Positions 32,713 through 43,935 of a stretch of DNA of 64,000 nucleotides are shown here, one piece after another. Source of the DNA: Latrodectus hesperus (lineage: Eukaryota > Arthropoda > Arachnida > Araneae > Theridiidae); the NCBI GenBank assembly GCA_037975125.1, contig CM075857.1, positions 20,720,997-20,784,996 on the forward strand. Reading direction: 5' to 3'. Positions within the stretch are counted from its first letter, which is position 1, and each line of letters begins with the position of its first letter. The notes beneath the pieces are model-generated. The model was not told where the DNA came from and did no database searches. It saw only the letters and a list, made by a program, of their open reading frames with translations. The position numbers were made by a program, and so were the translations under genes.

Positions 32713-34922
32713 GATCGAAAAATGACAAAAAGAGCACACATAAATAGATTATATTCTAAAACTAAATACTGTAAGCGTTTGGGAAGATTAAAAAATGAAG
32801 CTGTAATAAAAATCATTAATATTAAAAGATGTGTTAAGTGTTATAAATTGTACTTAATTCCACATTTAAAAATATACGAATCTTTCGTAATACAACGAAG
32901 ATTGATATTTTTCTCATTTATTTAATATTTATTCGCTATAAGACATGGATGGTATTTTGAGAAAAATATATGAGATGAATATTATTTTCTAATATATATT
33001 TTTTTCTGAAAATAGCAATGTTATTTATAAATTTTAATAGCTTGATATCAAAAAAATCACAGTTGCATGAATCCAAAATCATAAAATTTATGATTTTAAA
33101 TGTTTTTTCGTCCCCTTGTCTGAAATTTTACCATTATATTCTTATTCTTATGCTTTGATTTTTTCTGCCATGTCTGTCTTACGTATTACGATCCTTAAAC
33201 TATGTGCCTATTATTAATTACAGTTTATCTGAAATTTATTTTTAATACAGTTTTTATGTAACTAAATATTTAAAAACGTATTCATATGATTTTTATATAG
33301 CAATGCAACTATATTCTTTTATGAATACTGCATCAAATAATGTCATTTATAAAATTAAAATGCCTTTCTTGTCTTGTTGAATATCCGCTGTTTCATTATA
33401 CGGTTGTTTTTGCATTACATTTTAATTTTATAGAACTTTCAAGATTATACTGTCATTCTTCAAAAAATGTAATTCAGGGAAATATTTATAAATAGATAGA
33501 ATAATTTGAATTCTTATTACATTTATCATTTCATGAAAGTAACAATAGTGTATTACAAATTCACTGTAACATTTAAATCGCCCAATATTCCAATTTCTAA
33601 TACTTAAGGATATTTTTCCCATAATCATATGGTCGAGCAATAACTATATAATTATGGTTGTGATCATTTGTGAAATTTAATTTTGTGTTTTTTATTGTAA
33701 TTGTAATCTTATATTATATTTCATGAGATTGTTTTTTTTTTAATATTTATATCAATAGTTAAATTATTCAAACAGTTGAGTGCATAATTTTCCGTGAGTT
33801 TACATGTCTGTAAAAATTTCAAATTGTATTATATAAAAATTCACTGGCATTCTTTTACGAGATTGATTGAGAAAATATAATATTTTCTTGACATAAAGGA
33901 GACGAATTCGATCCTGACTTACTAATGACCATTTTCTGACTCAGACATGTTACTTGTCAGATGTTTCCTTATTGGTGTAACATGGATGGATATTTGGAGA
34001 GAAGAATTTTGATTCAGGTGTCAATTTCATGCCATATCGTAGTTCTCTATTTACAGATATATTTCATAAAGTTATTTTGGCTTGTTCATTGTGTAGCCTT
34101 AATGCAACGTAAACAAAAAAATATAAAATAAAAACTATAAACATTTTTTTACTGATTACATTAATTGAATATGAAAATGACCGCTGTGAAATTTGTAAAT
34201 TACGTTCATTGTATTTTTAATTTGAAAGATATCACGTGTTTGTTTGTGTACCTTTTTAATTTAAAGCGTAATAATTTTTCGACTCTGGTCGGCCTCGATA
34301 AAGTTTTCTTTTCATCCTTGAGGTCAATGCCAACAAACGGCAACATCATGTATTCAACCCACGTATTGAAAAATAAATTTTAAAAAATTAACGAGTATGT
34401 TATAGAAGTTTGTTGTTATAGAATGCTTGTTTTTTGAACCAGTTTCAATAGAAGACGTTATTCTAAAATAATTGTTATAAGTGTTCAGATATTAAGATAC
34501 ACATAGTTGTTTATTAATTATTGTTTACATTTTTGAGAAATGTGTCTGGCATAAGAAGAAAGCATTAATTTGACCACAATTTAAATAAAAACATTGAAGT
34601 GGAAAATTGAAAGTTTCTTCCTCCTCAGAAACTGGTTTATTGTTTTGATTAATGAGAATCGTCTTTCTCTGAAAATGACGTGTAATTATTCCCTAACAAT
34701 TTAGTCAAGCCAAATCGTAAGCTATTTAATTATTATAGAAAGTGAAACATAAAATTAAAATCAAGATATTTTTGCCTGTCATATGTACACAAAATAAGAA
34801 GCGAAGTACAATTTAAAAAGTACCAAGTAACTGTATATATTTTCTCCTTACTTAAAACAATGTCCCAATCTTTAAAAATGATTTTAAGTATAAACTTTAC
34901 CAGTATAAAACAAGCTTCTGGA

Positions 34923-35046
34923 CATTATCAATTAAGCATGAGATAAACTTAGATAGTTTATCTTAAAACCAATAATTAAGACATTAAGTCATTATCAATT
35001 AAGTGTGAGATAAACTTACATAATTTACCTTAAAACAATAATTAAG
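34923..35046 (+). repeat. Two-copy tandem duplication, unit about 67 bases
   Basis: CATTATCAATTAAG starts at 34923 and again at 34990. Both units continue with GAGATAAACTTA and TTAAAAC-AATAATTAAGA with minor differences. No function seen. Confidence 0.75.
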
Positions 35047-35885
35047 ATTTAAAAAGATTATTTTAAATCTATGACATTTTATAAATTTATCGTACCAGCT
35101 TTTAACGAATTATTTTAAATTTGGAAATGGATAACCATTGACACTGCTTAGTGGACAGCATGGAATCGATGTAAGACATCTTTAATATCCACTGCATAAA
35201 CTGCCAGTAAGATTTTTCACAGATAGTGGGACATATTTATGTGTCACAAAGGACAAAATCTGGAAAGTTACGAAGTAACATCTGCTACAGATTCGCATGC
35301 AAAAGTCATATGCACAATATTCGCCTTCTGTTGTTCAACAATAACTGTGACCAAATCCTTGACCTTTCGTCCTGAAGTGCCTGTCTTACTACTAGGCTTC
35401 AATGAGCTTTTAGCAGTTAATCTTAGTTAAGGGAAACCAATGTGATGAAATATGTTAATACAAGCATAACTCATACCACATCATACTTCCCCCACGTCTG
35501 TACACAGACGCAATGCACTCAAATGGGAAATGTATTGATAAAGACAGGCTTTGTATTGTCTCCACCATGTTTTGTAAACATCTGCTGGTATCTGTATAAC
35601 CCTTACTACCCTTACAAATATATATTATAATTTTAGTTAATTCATATGTGTATATACCAACGATTGTATTACTACAATGAGTTAGCTGTCACATTGGATT
35701 TAGCACATTCATTCTTATGTGTGTTCTTTTTTTTGCTTAGTTGTAATTTACAATAAAAATTTGTTTTTTATTCGATGATATCAATTTAAACTTCATTTAA
35801 ATTAAAAATTATATCAGCTGAAAGTTTTTGATTTACTACAAACGTTCTAAAAGCTGAAAAGCGATTTTAAAATGTAATTCAGTTT

Positions 35886-36487
35886 GATACTTTTCCATTA
35901 TATCTCCGTTTTTGATCCTAAAGAAATAGCATGTTTTTCACGGAGAAGCGAAAATAATGTAACGTAAATACAATCATTTTATAGGCTCAAAACTTTATTT
36001 TAAATTTAATATGTATTAAATTAAATTTTTTTTGTGCAAAAATTGACCAAAAAGTGATAAACAATGGAAAACAAAGTTAAAAGCTAGGTGGTGCAAAAGA
36101 TTGCTTGGTGATAATTTTGTCAGCTAAAAGATGCACTGCGGTCACAAATCACCATGGGCAGAAAAACAACTAATTACAGCAAAATGAATTTTGTCTCATT
36201 GAAAAAAAGGTAATATTACATTATACTTATGCTATCAATTACCGATGGGATTGCTAAAGTTTTTACCAGAAATAAACATTGATACTTAATAAATTTTATC
36301 AATAAGTGATAATTGTTTAGTTTATAAAATGTAAATAAAAAGCATTAAGTTTTAGTTGTTTTTGAAAACGTAAACATTTTTAAGATAAAACATAAACATG
36401 ATGCAAATGTGGAATATTTATGACAATAATTTACGATTTTTTTCTATCCAGTTACGGCGATTATCAAAATATAATGGAAAAGTGTAC
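35886..36487 (-). mobile_element. Non-autonomous DNA transposon (MITE-like), copy B
   Basis: The reverse complement aligns end to end with copy A at 28462-29080. Shared stretches include TATCAATAAGTGATAATTG, GAATATTTATGACAATAATT and TTTTGTCTCATTGAAAAA. Ends read GATACTTTTCCATTATAT and, complemented, GGTACACTTTTCCATTATAT. No clear target duplication is visible, suggesting an older insertion or altered ends. It is inverted relative to copy A about 7.4 kb away. Confidence 0.85.
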
Positions 36488-38263
36488 CTAAAGTTTTTTA
36501 AGATAAAATCTATGAATCCCCATTAATTTGGAAAGACTGTATTTTTTATGTACCATATCGCACATTTTATTATTTTTTGGGGGGCTATTTTTTGTTTCGT
36601 AGGGATTTCTGTACTCGCATTTAAATTGGAACGTTGGATTTCTTTGATATGAAAAAGGAGGTATAGCCATTGTCCACTTTCAACAGTTGTCTACTGTCAG
36701 TTGTTGGCAATTAATTTCATTTATTATCCGTAATTTTTTTAATAACTGAAAAAAGATGTTTTTAATTGCTTCATTTTTTCATTATAGATGTTAAGTATCA
36801 TTATTTAAATCAATGATTTCAACCCAGATGTTCTCTTTCACCTGTTCAGACATTTTCTTTCAGATATTTTCTTACACGTGTTTAGATGTTTCCTTGCATG
36901 TGTTTTCTTTCAGCTGTTGGCGCTATCTTTGAGTCTGTACCTCATTTATCAAAAATATGTAATTAGTTGTTAATTAATCTAAAATATATGTGTTTACTCA
37001 AATATTCGAGGGATGATTGAATCAGGAAATTCTCTCTAGTTTAATAGTTTTCAAAATAAAATTCTATAGTAATCACTTTATGCCCAATACTAAATCTTCC
37101 CATGTCAATTATTCCAAGTTTTTGTTTTTAAAATATTTAAACATTAATAAATATGTTAGTAAAATTAAAATTACCTAGTTATGTTTCATACTAATACCTT
37201 GCAATGTGTTCCATCTGTTTTGCCCACACATTTTTAGCAATTGCAATTATCATACAAATATTTGGATGTGTCTTTTATAATTTCATTAACTAGATCATGA
37301 TTATTTACATTAAAAATATCCTAAGATCTAGAAATATATCAAACAATTTCAAAATTGTAAATATTTTAATTGATAAGATAATTTTGTGTTGAAAATTTCG
37401 CTCACAAAAGTTTTTGGCGGCATATTAGGTACAACCTTCAGCCGAAAAACAAATATTTTAAAAATACGATGTGTGTTACGAAATATGTTCTAATTTCTCG
37501 TAGCTGATAACAAACTGATAGCTAGTAGAGTATATGATTCAAATGTTGGCGAATAAAATACGCATTTTAAATTAAAAGACTATCAAGTAAACATAAAGTT
37601 TTGAAGGAGAATAGATATAATAAATAAAATGCGCGTTCATTTTCTTTAAACTTTAATGTCTCATTTTTAGTGCCATTTATTAAGCAATATTTTGCTTTAA
37701 AATGCAATAATATTTTTTTTTGAAAAGTTTGTTTTAATTTTATTTACTTTGTAACCAATGAAATAATTCAATTTGAAACAGTATTTTTATAGTTTACAAT
37801 AATTTATGTATTATATACCTTTATTTTATTTAAATTTCTAAACTTACAATCATATATAGGAAATTCAAAATTGATTACAATGTTTTGTAAAATCAGTTTT
37901 CAAAAAATGTTACCATCAAAACGTTGAAGTGTTTGTGTGTGTGTGTGTGGAGGGGGATAAGCAAGTTTTATATACAACTGCACATAATAGCTCTATTAAA
38001 TTGGCTTATACTGTCTTTTCGAAATGCGATTAATTTATTTGAAAATATGCTTTATTTATATTAATCTTTCGTATTTCTTCTTTCATTTAGTGTACTCATA
38101 AAAATTCTCCTATTCCACAGGAAATTTCCTACGCCCAAATGTTTTTAACTTTCTTGGTATATTTTTTTTATTAAAATAGTGTTTTATATAATCTTTTCCT
38201 TTATTTTGTACTTTTATAAATTATTTATTTCTTGAAAATTCTGCTTTTCGAATCATTTATATA
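36488..38263. other. AT-rich non-coding stretch
   Basis: No supported gene. A short GT run lies near 37932-37950. A pyrimidine-rich word ending CTTTCAG at about 36908-36914 could be a splice acceptor, but the frame after it does not look like UNC93. Confidence 0.35.
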
Positions 38264-39726
38264 CAGGGTGATCTTTTTTAAAGTGACAGTGTTGTTTGGA
38301 GCCCCCTGTAGTGCAATCTAATTGCCAAAATGGCACCAAACTTGGTATTTAGATTAATCAAAACATAAGGGAAAAGATTCCGTAAAAAAATCTTAGTTGC
38401 AAAAATCGTCGCTAGGTTATTTTGTGGCGCTTTACAATGCATAAAATATAAGAAAAGAAAAAATACTAACACATATAATCGTATAGTTAAATTATTAATG
38501 TTTATTTACTACACTAACTTCCCCGGGGAAGAATTAGACCGCATTCAATGTGAGCACCGTTCTCAGAAATAACACAATGCATTCAGTGCACAACGTTCTC
38601 CACAGCCGTGCGTAACATATCGCGAGAAATATTCCACACTATCTTTGTTATGTTGTCCTTCAGAATAGACAAATTTGATACTCCACCAACATAAACTTGA
38701 GATTTTAAATAACCCCAAAGCCAAAAATCACATGGCGTGATGTCAGAGGAACGAGGTGGCCATACAACTGGAAAACTGCAACTTATGACTCTATCATCAG
38801 TAAAGTTTTGGCGCAACAGCTGCTTTACCTTATTACTAATGTGTGGCGAAGCACCATCCTGCATAAAGATTGTGTGTTGGAGACGGTTTCTTTGGAATAA
38901 CAAACGTTTGCAGCATTTGTGGTACCTGCATTTATGGTGCACGTTTCGGGTCCTGTCAGAGTGATGGTCTCAAAAAGAATGGCCCAATTACGAATTCGGC
39001 TGTGAAATCACACCATATAGTGATTTTTCGGGAATTCAATGAAATCTCGTGCATGGTGTGGGGCTGTTCAGAACCCCAAGTGCGGCTATTTTGTGAGTTT
39101 ACGGACCTATTAAGATAAATATGGCACTCATCTCCCCACAGAATGTGCCATGGGAAAGCATCATCAATTTCTACCCTGGTAAGAAACGATAGAGCGAAAA
39201 TCACTCGCTTATCATAATCACTTGGTTTTAGTTCGTGCACGCGGCTGATTTTGTAGGGGCAAAATCCAATAACGCGCCGCAAAGCTCTCCATACCGTGGA
39301 ATAATTCATGTCCAATTGTCGAGCAACATCCCGGACGCTGCTAGTACCAGCAATGATTCCCTGCGATCCTTCGACAATTGCAGTTGCCACATCAGTTATT
39401 ACATCTTCTGATACTGGTTTACGTCCTCTCCCAGCGTGAATAGTCAGTGACACCGTTTCCTCGAACTTCTTAATAAATTTCTCAAGACCATTCACTGATA
39501 AAGGCTCCTTTCGTAATTTTTTCCTGGATCGAAATTCCCGAAGAGCTGCGGATGCAGTCCATTGATTCATATAAAAAAGCTTCACGGGTAACGCACGTTC
39601 CGCTAACGTGAGAGGCACCTGGAGCTCATTTATTGCAGCTGAGATTATTTGTCGGAGCTGTCCACTACTTGCTTTTGTAGCCCTTATTACTGGCGCTGTC
39701 ATCGCACAACATTTGTGTGATATAAA
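38264..39726 (-). mobile_element. Degenerate mariner-superfamily element
   Basis: One end is visible as TA followed by CAGGGTGATC at 38262-38273, downstream of the transposase gene. I could not find the matching inverted repeat on the other side, where a TATC/TA microsatellite starts at 39727, so that end seems lost or replaced. The transposase gene inside is frameshifted. Confidence 0.7.
38583..39702 (-). pseudogene. Mariner-like transposase pseudogene (frameshifted)
   Basis: The first frame (39702 to 38956; the ATG-less start is approximate) encodes 248 residues. An N-terminal NQWTASAALREF helical domain resembles the DUF4817-type HTH common in arthropod elements. A GRGRKP basic stretch follows, then a second HTH (SSVRDVARQLDMNYSTVWRAL) and the first catalytic Asp in ILWGDECHIYLN. 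The second frame (38942 to 38583) carries the second Asp (MQDGASPH) and the last Asp (ITPCDFWLWG), ending near 38583. The join at about 38890-38956 needs at least one, probably two, frameshifts, so it is dead. There are 42 residues between the second and third catalytic Asp. Confidence 0.85.
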
Positions 39727-39743
39727 TATCTATCTATCAATCA

Positions 39744-39777
<34 letters not shown>

Positions 39778-39780
39778 ATA

Positions 39781-39865
<85 letters not shown>

Positions 39866-39874
39866 GTATATATT
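39727..39874. repeat. (TATC)n then (TA)n compound microsatellite
   Basis: A TCTA/TATC tetranucleotide run (about 39727-39782) passes directly into alternating TA up to 39874, with two late TG interruptions. Confidence 0.95.
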
Positions 39875-42800
39875 AGAAGGTAATCTATTATCAAATCAGT
39901 TATCTCGGAAATTTATCGATTGTTAATAACTAATGATTAATTCTACATTGATAATCAAAATCATTGATTTAGAAATATAATTTAGATTTTAAGTGTAATT
40001 ACTTTCAACATAACACAAACTTAATATTTCGAAAAATAATTTTAAATTTTTGTCTTTAAAACTGATTTGATTTATGATTTCTCTTTTGTTTCTGAAAACA
40101 TAAGTTAGAAGATATTTGAAAATAATTTGTAACTCAAAGGTCTCATGGCAGGCTAAATAGCAACTTTGAATAGAGTCACATTTCATTCCATTTGGCTATA
40201 GAATTTTATTCCATTATTCCGCATTAAAACCAATCTTATCAAATATAAACGTCAAAATGAATAAATTTTCAAAACATTTAATTTTTAAAAGTAATGTATT
40301 TTTCTATACAATTAGTTGATTATACCATCTTTACGTTCCATTTAAATCATTAACTTGAATCATTTTATATTTGGTTCAGTGAATTTATTATATTTGACAC
40401 CTAATTTATCACTTTTTTTTTAGATTTTACAAAGAAAAAAGAGAATCTAGATTTCGAGAATGTTGCATTGTTAAGAACTGAAAAGGCAAACGTTAAATTA
40501 ATCCAGTAAAAACATAAGCAAAATATATTATATATATTTTTGCATTCGGCATACCGTAAAACACAAAGAACTAAAGTCAATTCTGACCGTGCTTTCTATT
40601 TAAACGATAATATGAAGCTTTACTGTTTAGCATATAAAACTATACGCATTACACAATAATTTGGTTAACAGCATCTCTAAAGGATGTTTTGCATCACTAA
40701 ATGAAATCCCAAGTATTGGTTAATCAAAGATCAAATGAGGTGTGTGATGTTTGGAAGTTCTATTTTAGTTATAAAATTGTTAAATATTGAAGCCAGGGAT
40801 TCATTTCATTCACATTCCAATGCATTAATGACACATGAGATTTTCTTTTTTTTGATAAGACAAGAATGTATTTACTGCAGAATGCTAAAACAATAATTAT
40901 TAAAAAACCAAAGACAATATTAAATATCATATATTTAATAAATTATACCATACATGTTTAAAGAAGGAAGAATCAGAAGAAGAAATATTTTTCCTGCTGC
41001 CAGAAGCTATGTATAAATGACAGTTTCAGAAAGACAAAAAGAGCCACACTCTTCTTTCTTGAAACGAAAAAAGTTCCGAAACGGATGATTACTTTGCGTA
41101 AATTAATTTTATTGCGGGATAAGCAATTTTACAGGATGTTTAAATCAGCTTTAAGTCTGTTTTAAATTAATTATGTTTTAAGTTTACATTATAATTATAA
41201 GTGTTATAAGCAAAATTTGGAAATGAAACAAAGTTTTTATTTTGATGTAGCCAGAGACCAACATATCCTGATGTAAGTTTCATTCCATTCGGTGCATCCG
41301 TTCTCATTTGGACAAAATTTCGGTTGATGAATAGAATATATAAAAAAATTTTAGATGGGTTAAAACTGATCTCCTAATATGAATCAAAATTTACTTTACA
41401 CCTCTCTGCAAATGATTTAATAACTGAAAGTTGCTGTAAGGTATTTTAACAACTCCAATTTGTCTTTATGTCTTTTTGTATGCTTAATTCATTTTTTATT
41501 TTAAATAGAAACATTTGTGCATTTCGCAAAAAACTGATACGAAAAGGGAAAAAGCAAGATATGTTCATTTTTATGACGAAGGGTTTATGATTTTAGGGAG
41601 GTTTCGCATTAAGTTGACCACCTAATCGGGACATATGCTTCGCACCCCAGTCCCTCTAGGGCAAGAAAACGGTAAAGGGAACCTACAGGCCTTGGCCAAC
41701 ATGGGCTGTTGTGCCACAGAGTTTAGTTTAGTTTGTCTTATTAAAAAGTTTTGTATATCGAATCAATAATATTACCGTAATTTTATTATAATTCTATAAT
41801 CATTATTAATTATCTTTACTCTCAATCTTTAATTTATAAATATTAACGTATTATTCTTTTATTTTTGAATCTTGTTCTTACAAATCAATAAATTAAAAAA
41901 CAATTCGGCCATCTTATTAAAAAAGAGAATAAGGATAGGGCGTTACAAATATGAAGGCCTATGGGCGCGAATAGCAGCGAAGGTTTCCCTATGGCCTCGC
42001 AACTGCTACAACCGTCTCTGGTTTAAATTATGCGGTGGATTAGTTTTCTTTAATAATTTAAATAGTTAATCGTCGTCAGTGATTTGCATTCAGTAGCGGA
42101 TATGTAAGGTTTAATGGTCATGCGAGACAAGAAATACCTTTTAAAAATACGTGTTTTCTTAAATTATGCCTGATGCTACAAGGTTAAAATTTAAATACGG
42201 AAGTGGAGAACTTCGAAAAGTATTAAGAAAATAATGAAAACTTCGTATTCGTATGACGTCATATGCGGTACAGTGAATATGTGACCTTTTGTAGTTTTTA
42301 TTATATTATTTTTTTTATCTACATTCGTTGGTAAATGTGTTGAATTTTGTTGAGAAAAAATTTATTGACATTGATTAACAAAATTTCTTATTTTTTATTC
42401 ATAAATATTGTTATAAAAGGAAGAAATTAGATTTAAAGGATATGTTTAATGAATTGAATTATTTAAACCAAAAAATGTTTAAATGCTGTTGACATTTTCA
42501 TTTAGTTAAGAAAAACGATTGATAATTTTTTTTTTTGAAAAAATTACTAATTTTATAGATTTGACATGCTTGAATTTGCATCTGAATTCTATCTAAGGTG
42601 TACTGTTGTTGTTTCATATGCTCTATGTCTAGTGACTGTTAGACAAGATCCATGCCATTATTAACCCTCAAAAATTTCAAAAACATTAAAGAATTTCTAA
42701 TTAAGTCATCACACAGGAAAGTTAAAGATAGTTCAAAATGTGATTCAGTTAAGCCTCTTCTGAAGTGCACTTATTGCATGTTGGAAAAAATCTTCTGACC

Positions 42801-43692
42801 CCTATTGAAACAAAGTCCCCAGTGGTCTCTGCAAGTGGCCACTGGCCAGATCTAGAAAGAGCAGTCTGACTTTTTCGATCGCAAGAGAGGTATAGAGAAC
42901 CACCAGGGCTAGGGTACCATTATTTTATTAGAGGGGTTTTCTATTTAACTATGTTAAAATTCTTCTTGACTGCAGATACTTCGTAAAATCTCTAGATAGG
43001 GGTAGGGGTCAGGGCTTCATGAACTTCCCTTAGCCAGTTTAACTGCAACTTCATTTCTACAAACATAGTTTCAAATATCGCACAAATATCACTTAGACGT
43101 TCAAAAAATAAATATAAAATACTTACTTCGGGTAACATTCCATTTTTGCAATACAAAGGCACATATATAAATTCTCGCTAATAAGAAATAGAAGTTTCTT
43201 TTTCACGTAATTTAACTGCATTTTTGGTTTTGCAGATATTCAGTTTTATAATATTCTAACAAAGTTTTGTAAGAGTGGATAGGATTTATTGAAGAAAACT
43301 TAAAATTTTATTAACTTTTTGGTAGAAATCAGAAAAATATTTTAAAGTGCAAAATGCTTGTGTGAGAGTTTTGCTCTGGACAGTGCAAAACCGCTAAAAA
43401 TGCCAATAAAAATATTGCAACTGTATTCTTTATTGTATAATTAAGTTCTTTTTGAAAATTATATTTTCAGTCATTTTATTTTAAAATTTTTTTTATTTTA
43501 TTTTTTGATATTATCTATCATGTGCTGTAGTTAATTGATTAAGTTAACATTCATGTTTTCAAGTATTATTTGATTAATGATTAAAAATTTACTCTATTTA
43601 GTTAAAATTTATTCCATCTTGTATAATAGAAAGATTGCTTGTGTTTTATATTTACCTTGTAAAAAGCTGAAATGAATTACTAGAAAAAATTG
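39875..43692. other. AT-rich non-coding stretch with a few GC-richer patches
   Basis: No supported gene. GC-richer patches at 41597-41737 (listed separately), 41930-42050, 42810-42910 and 42975-43030 stand out from the background but are not assigned to any family. Confidence 0.35.
41597..41737. repeat. Possible short interspersed element with TTTAG tail
   Basis: About 140 bases of clearly different composition, with GGACATATGCTTCGCACCCC, a GGGCAAGAAAACGG stretch and TTGGCCAACATGGGC. It ends in a short GTTTAGTTTAGTTT repeat like the simple-repeat tail of some retroposons. No box A/B was found. I believe similar sequence recurs in spider genomes, but that is recollection only. Confidence 0.4.
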
Positions 43693-43935
43693 GAGGATTA
43701 AAAATGACGCAAAAAAAGAGACAATCTTTCTTTTAATGATTTTTTAAAATAGTCATGACACAAACATCAAACAAATCTTGACGCAGAGGATTAAAATTGT
43801 ACTAAACAACTGTATGCAATTTTTTTGCAATCGTTCAATTGAAAAGAATCATAATATAAATTGAAAGCCATGACTCAGAGGATTAAAAATTGTACGAAAA
43901 CCATTCAGCTTAAAAGTGTCGCGACACAAGTATTA
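43693..43935. repeat. Degenerate tandem repeat, unit about 92 bases
   Basis: GAGGATTAAAA (first copy GGAGGATTAAAA) recurs at about 43693, 43786 and 43878, spacings 93 and 92. TGACGCAGAGG/TGACTCAGAGG precedes the second and third copies. Sequence between anchors is heavily diverged. Confidence 0.5.

Larger units (their letters stand above)
31886..35885 (+). other. Probable intron of UNC93-like gene 1
   Basis: Starts with the donor GTAAGC at 31886. AT-rich throughout, with no exon recognised that continues the UNC93 fold. It contains a tRNA-type B box near 32660-32680 (minus strand), a tandem duplication at 34923-35046 and a GC-richer unassigned patch at 35100-35620. Confidence 0.45.

Noticed and set aside
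33898..33925. GAATTCGATCC as a tRNA box B
   Set aside because: The stem does not pair well and no box A lies at the right distance.
36915..36970. Candidate UNC93 second exon after a CTTTCAG acceptor
   Set aside because: The frame is under 20 codons and lacks the residues expected for the next UNC93 membrane segments.
42254..42261. Palindromic CRE TGACGTCA
   Set aside because: No gene starts nearby; an isolated 8-mer is expected a few times in a window of this size (another is at 13810).
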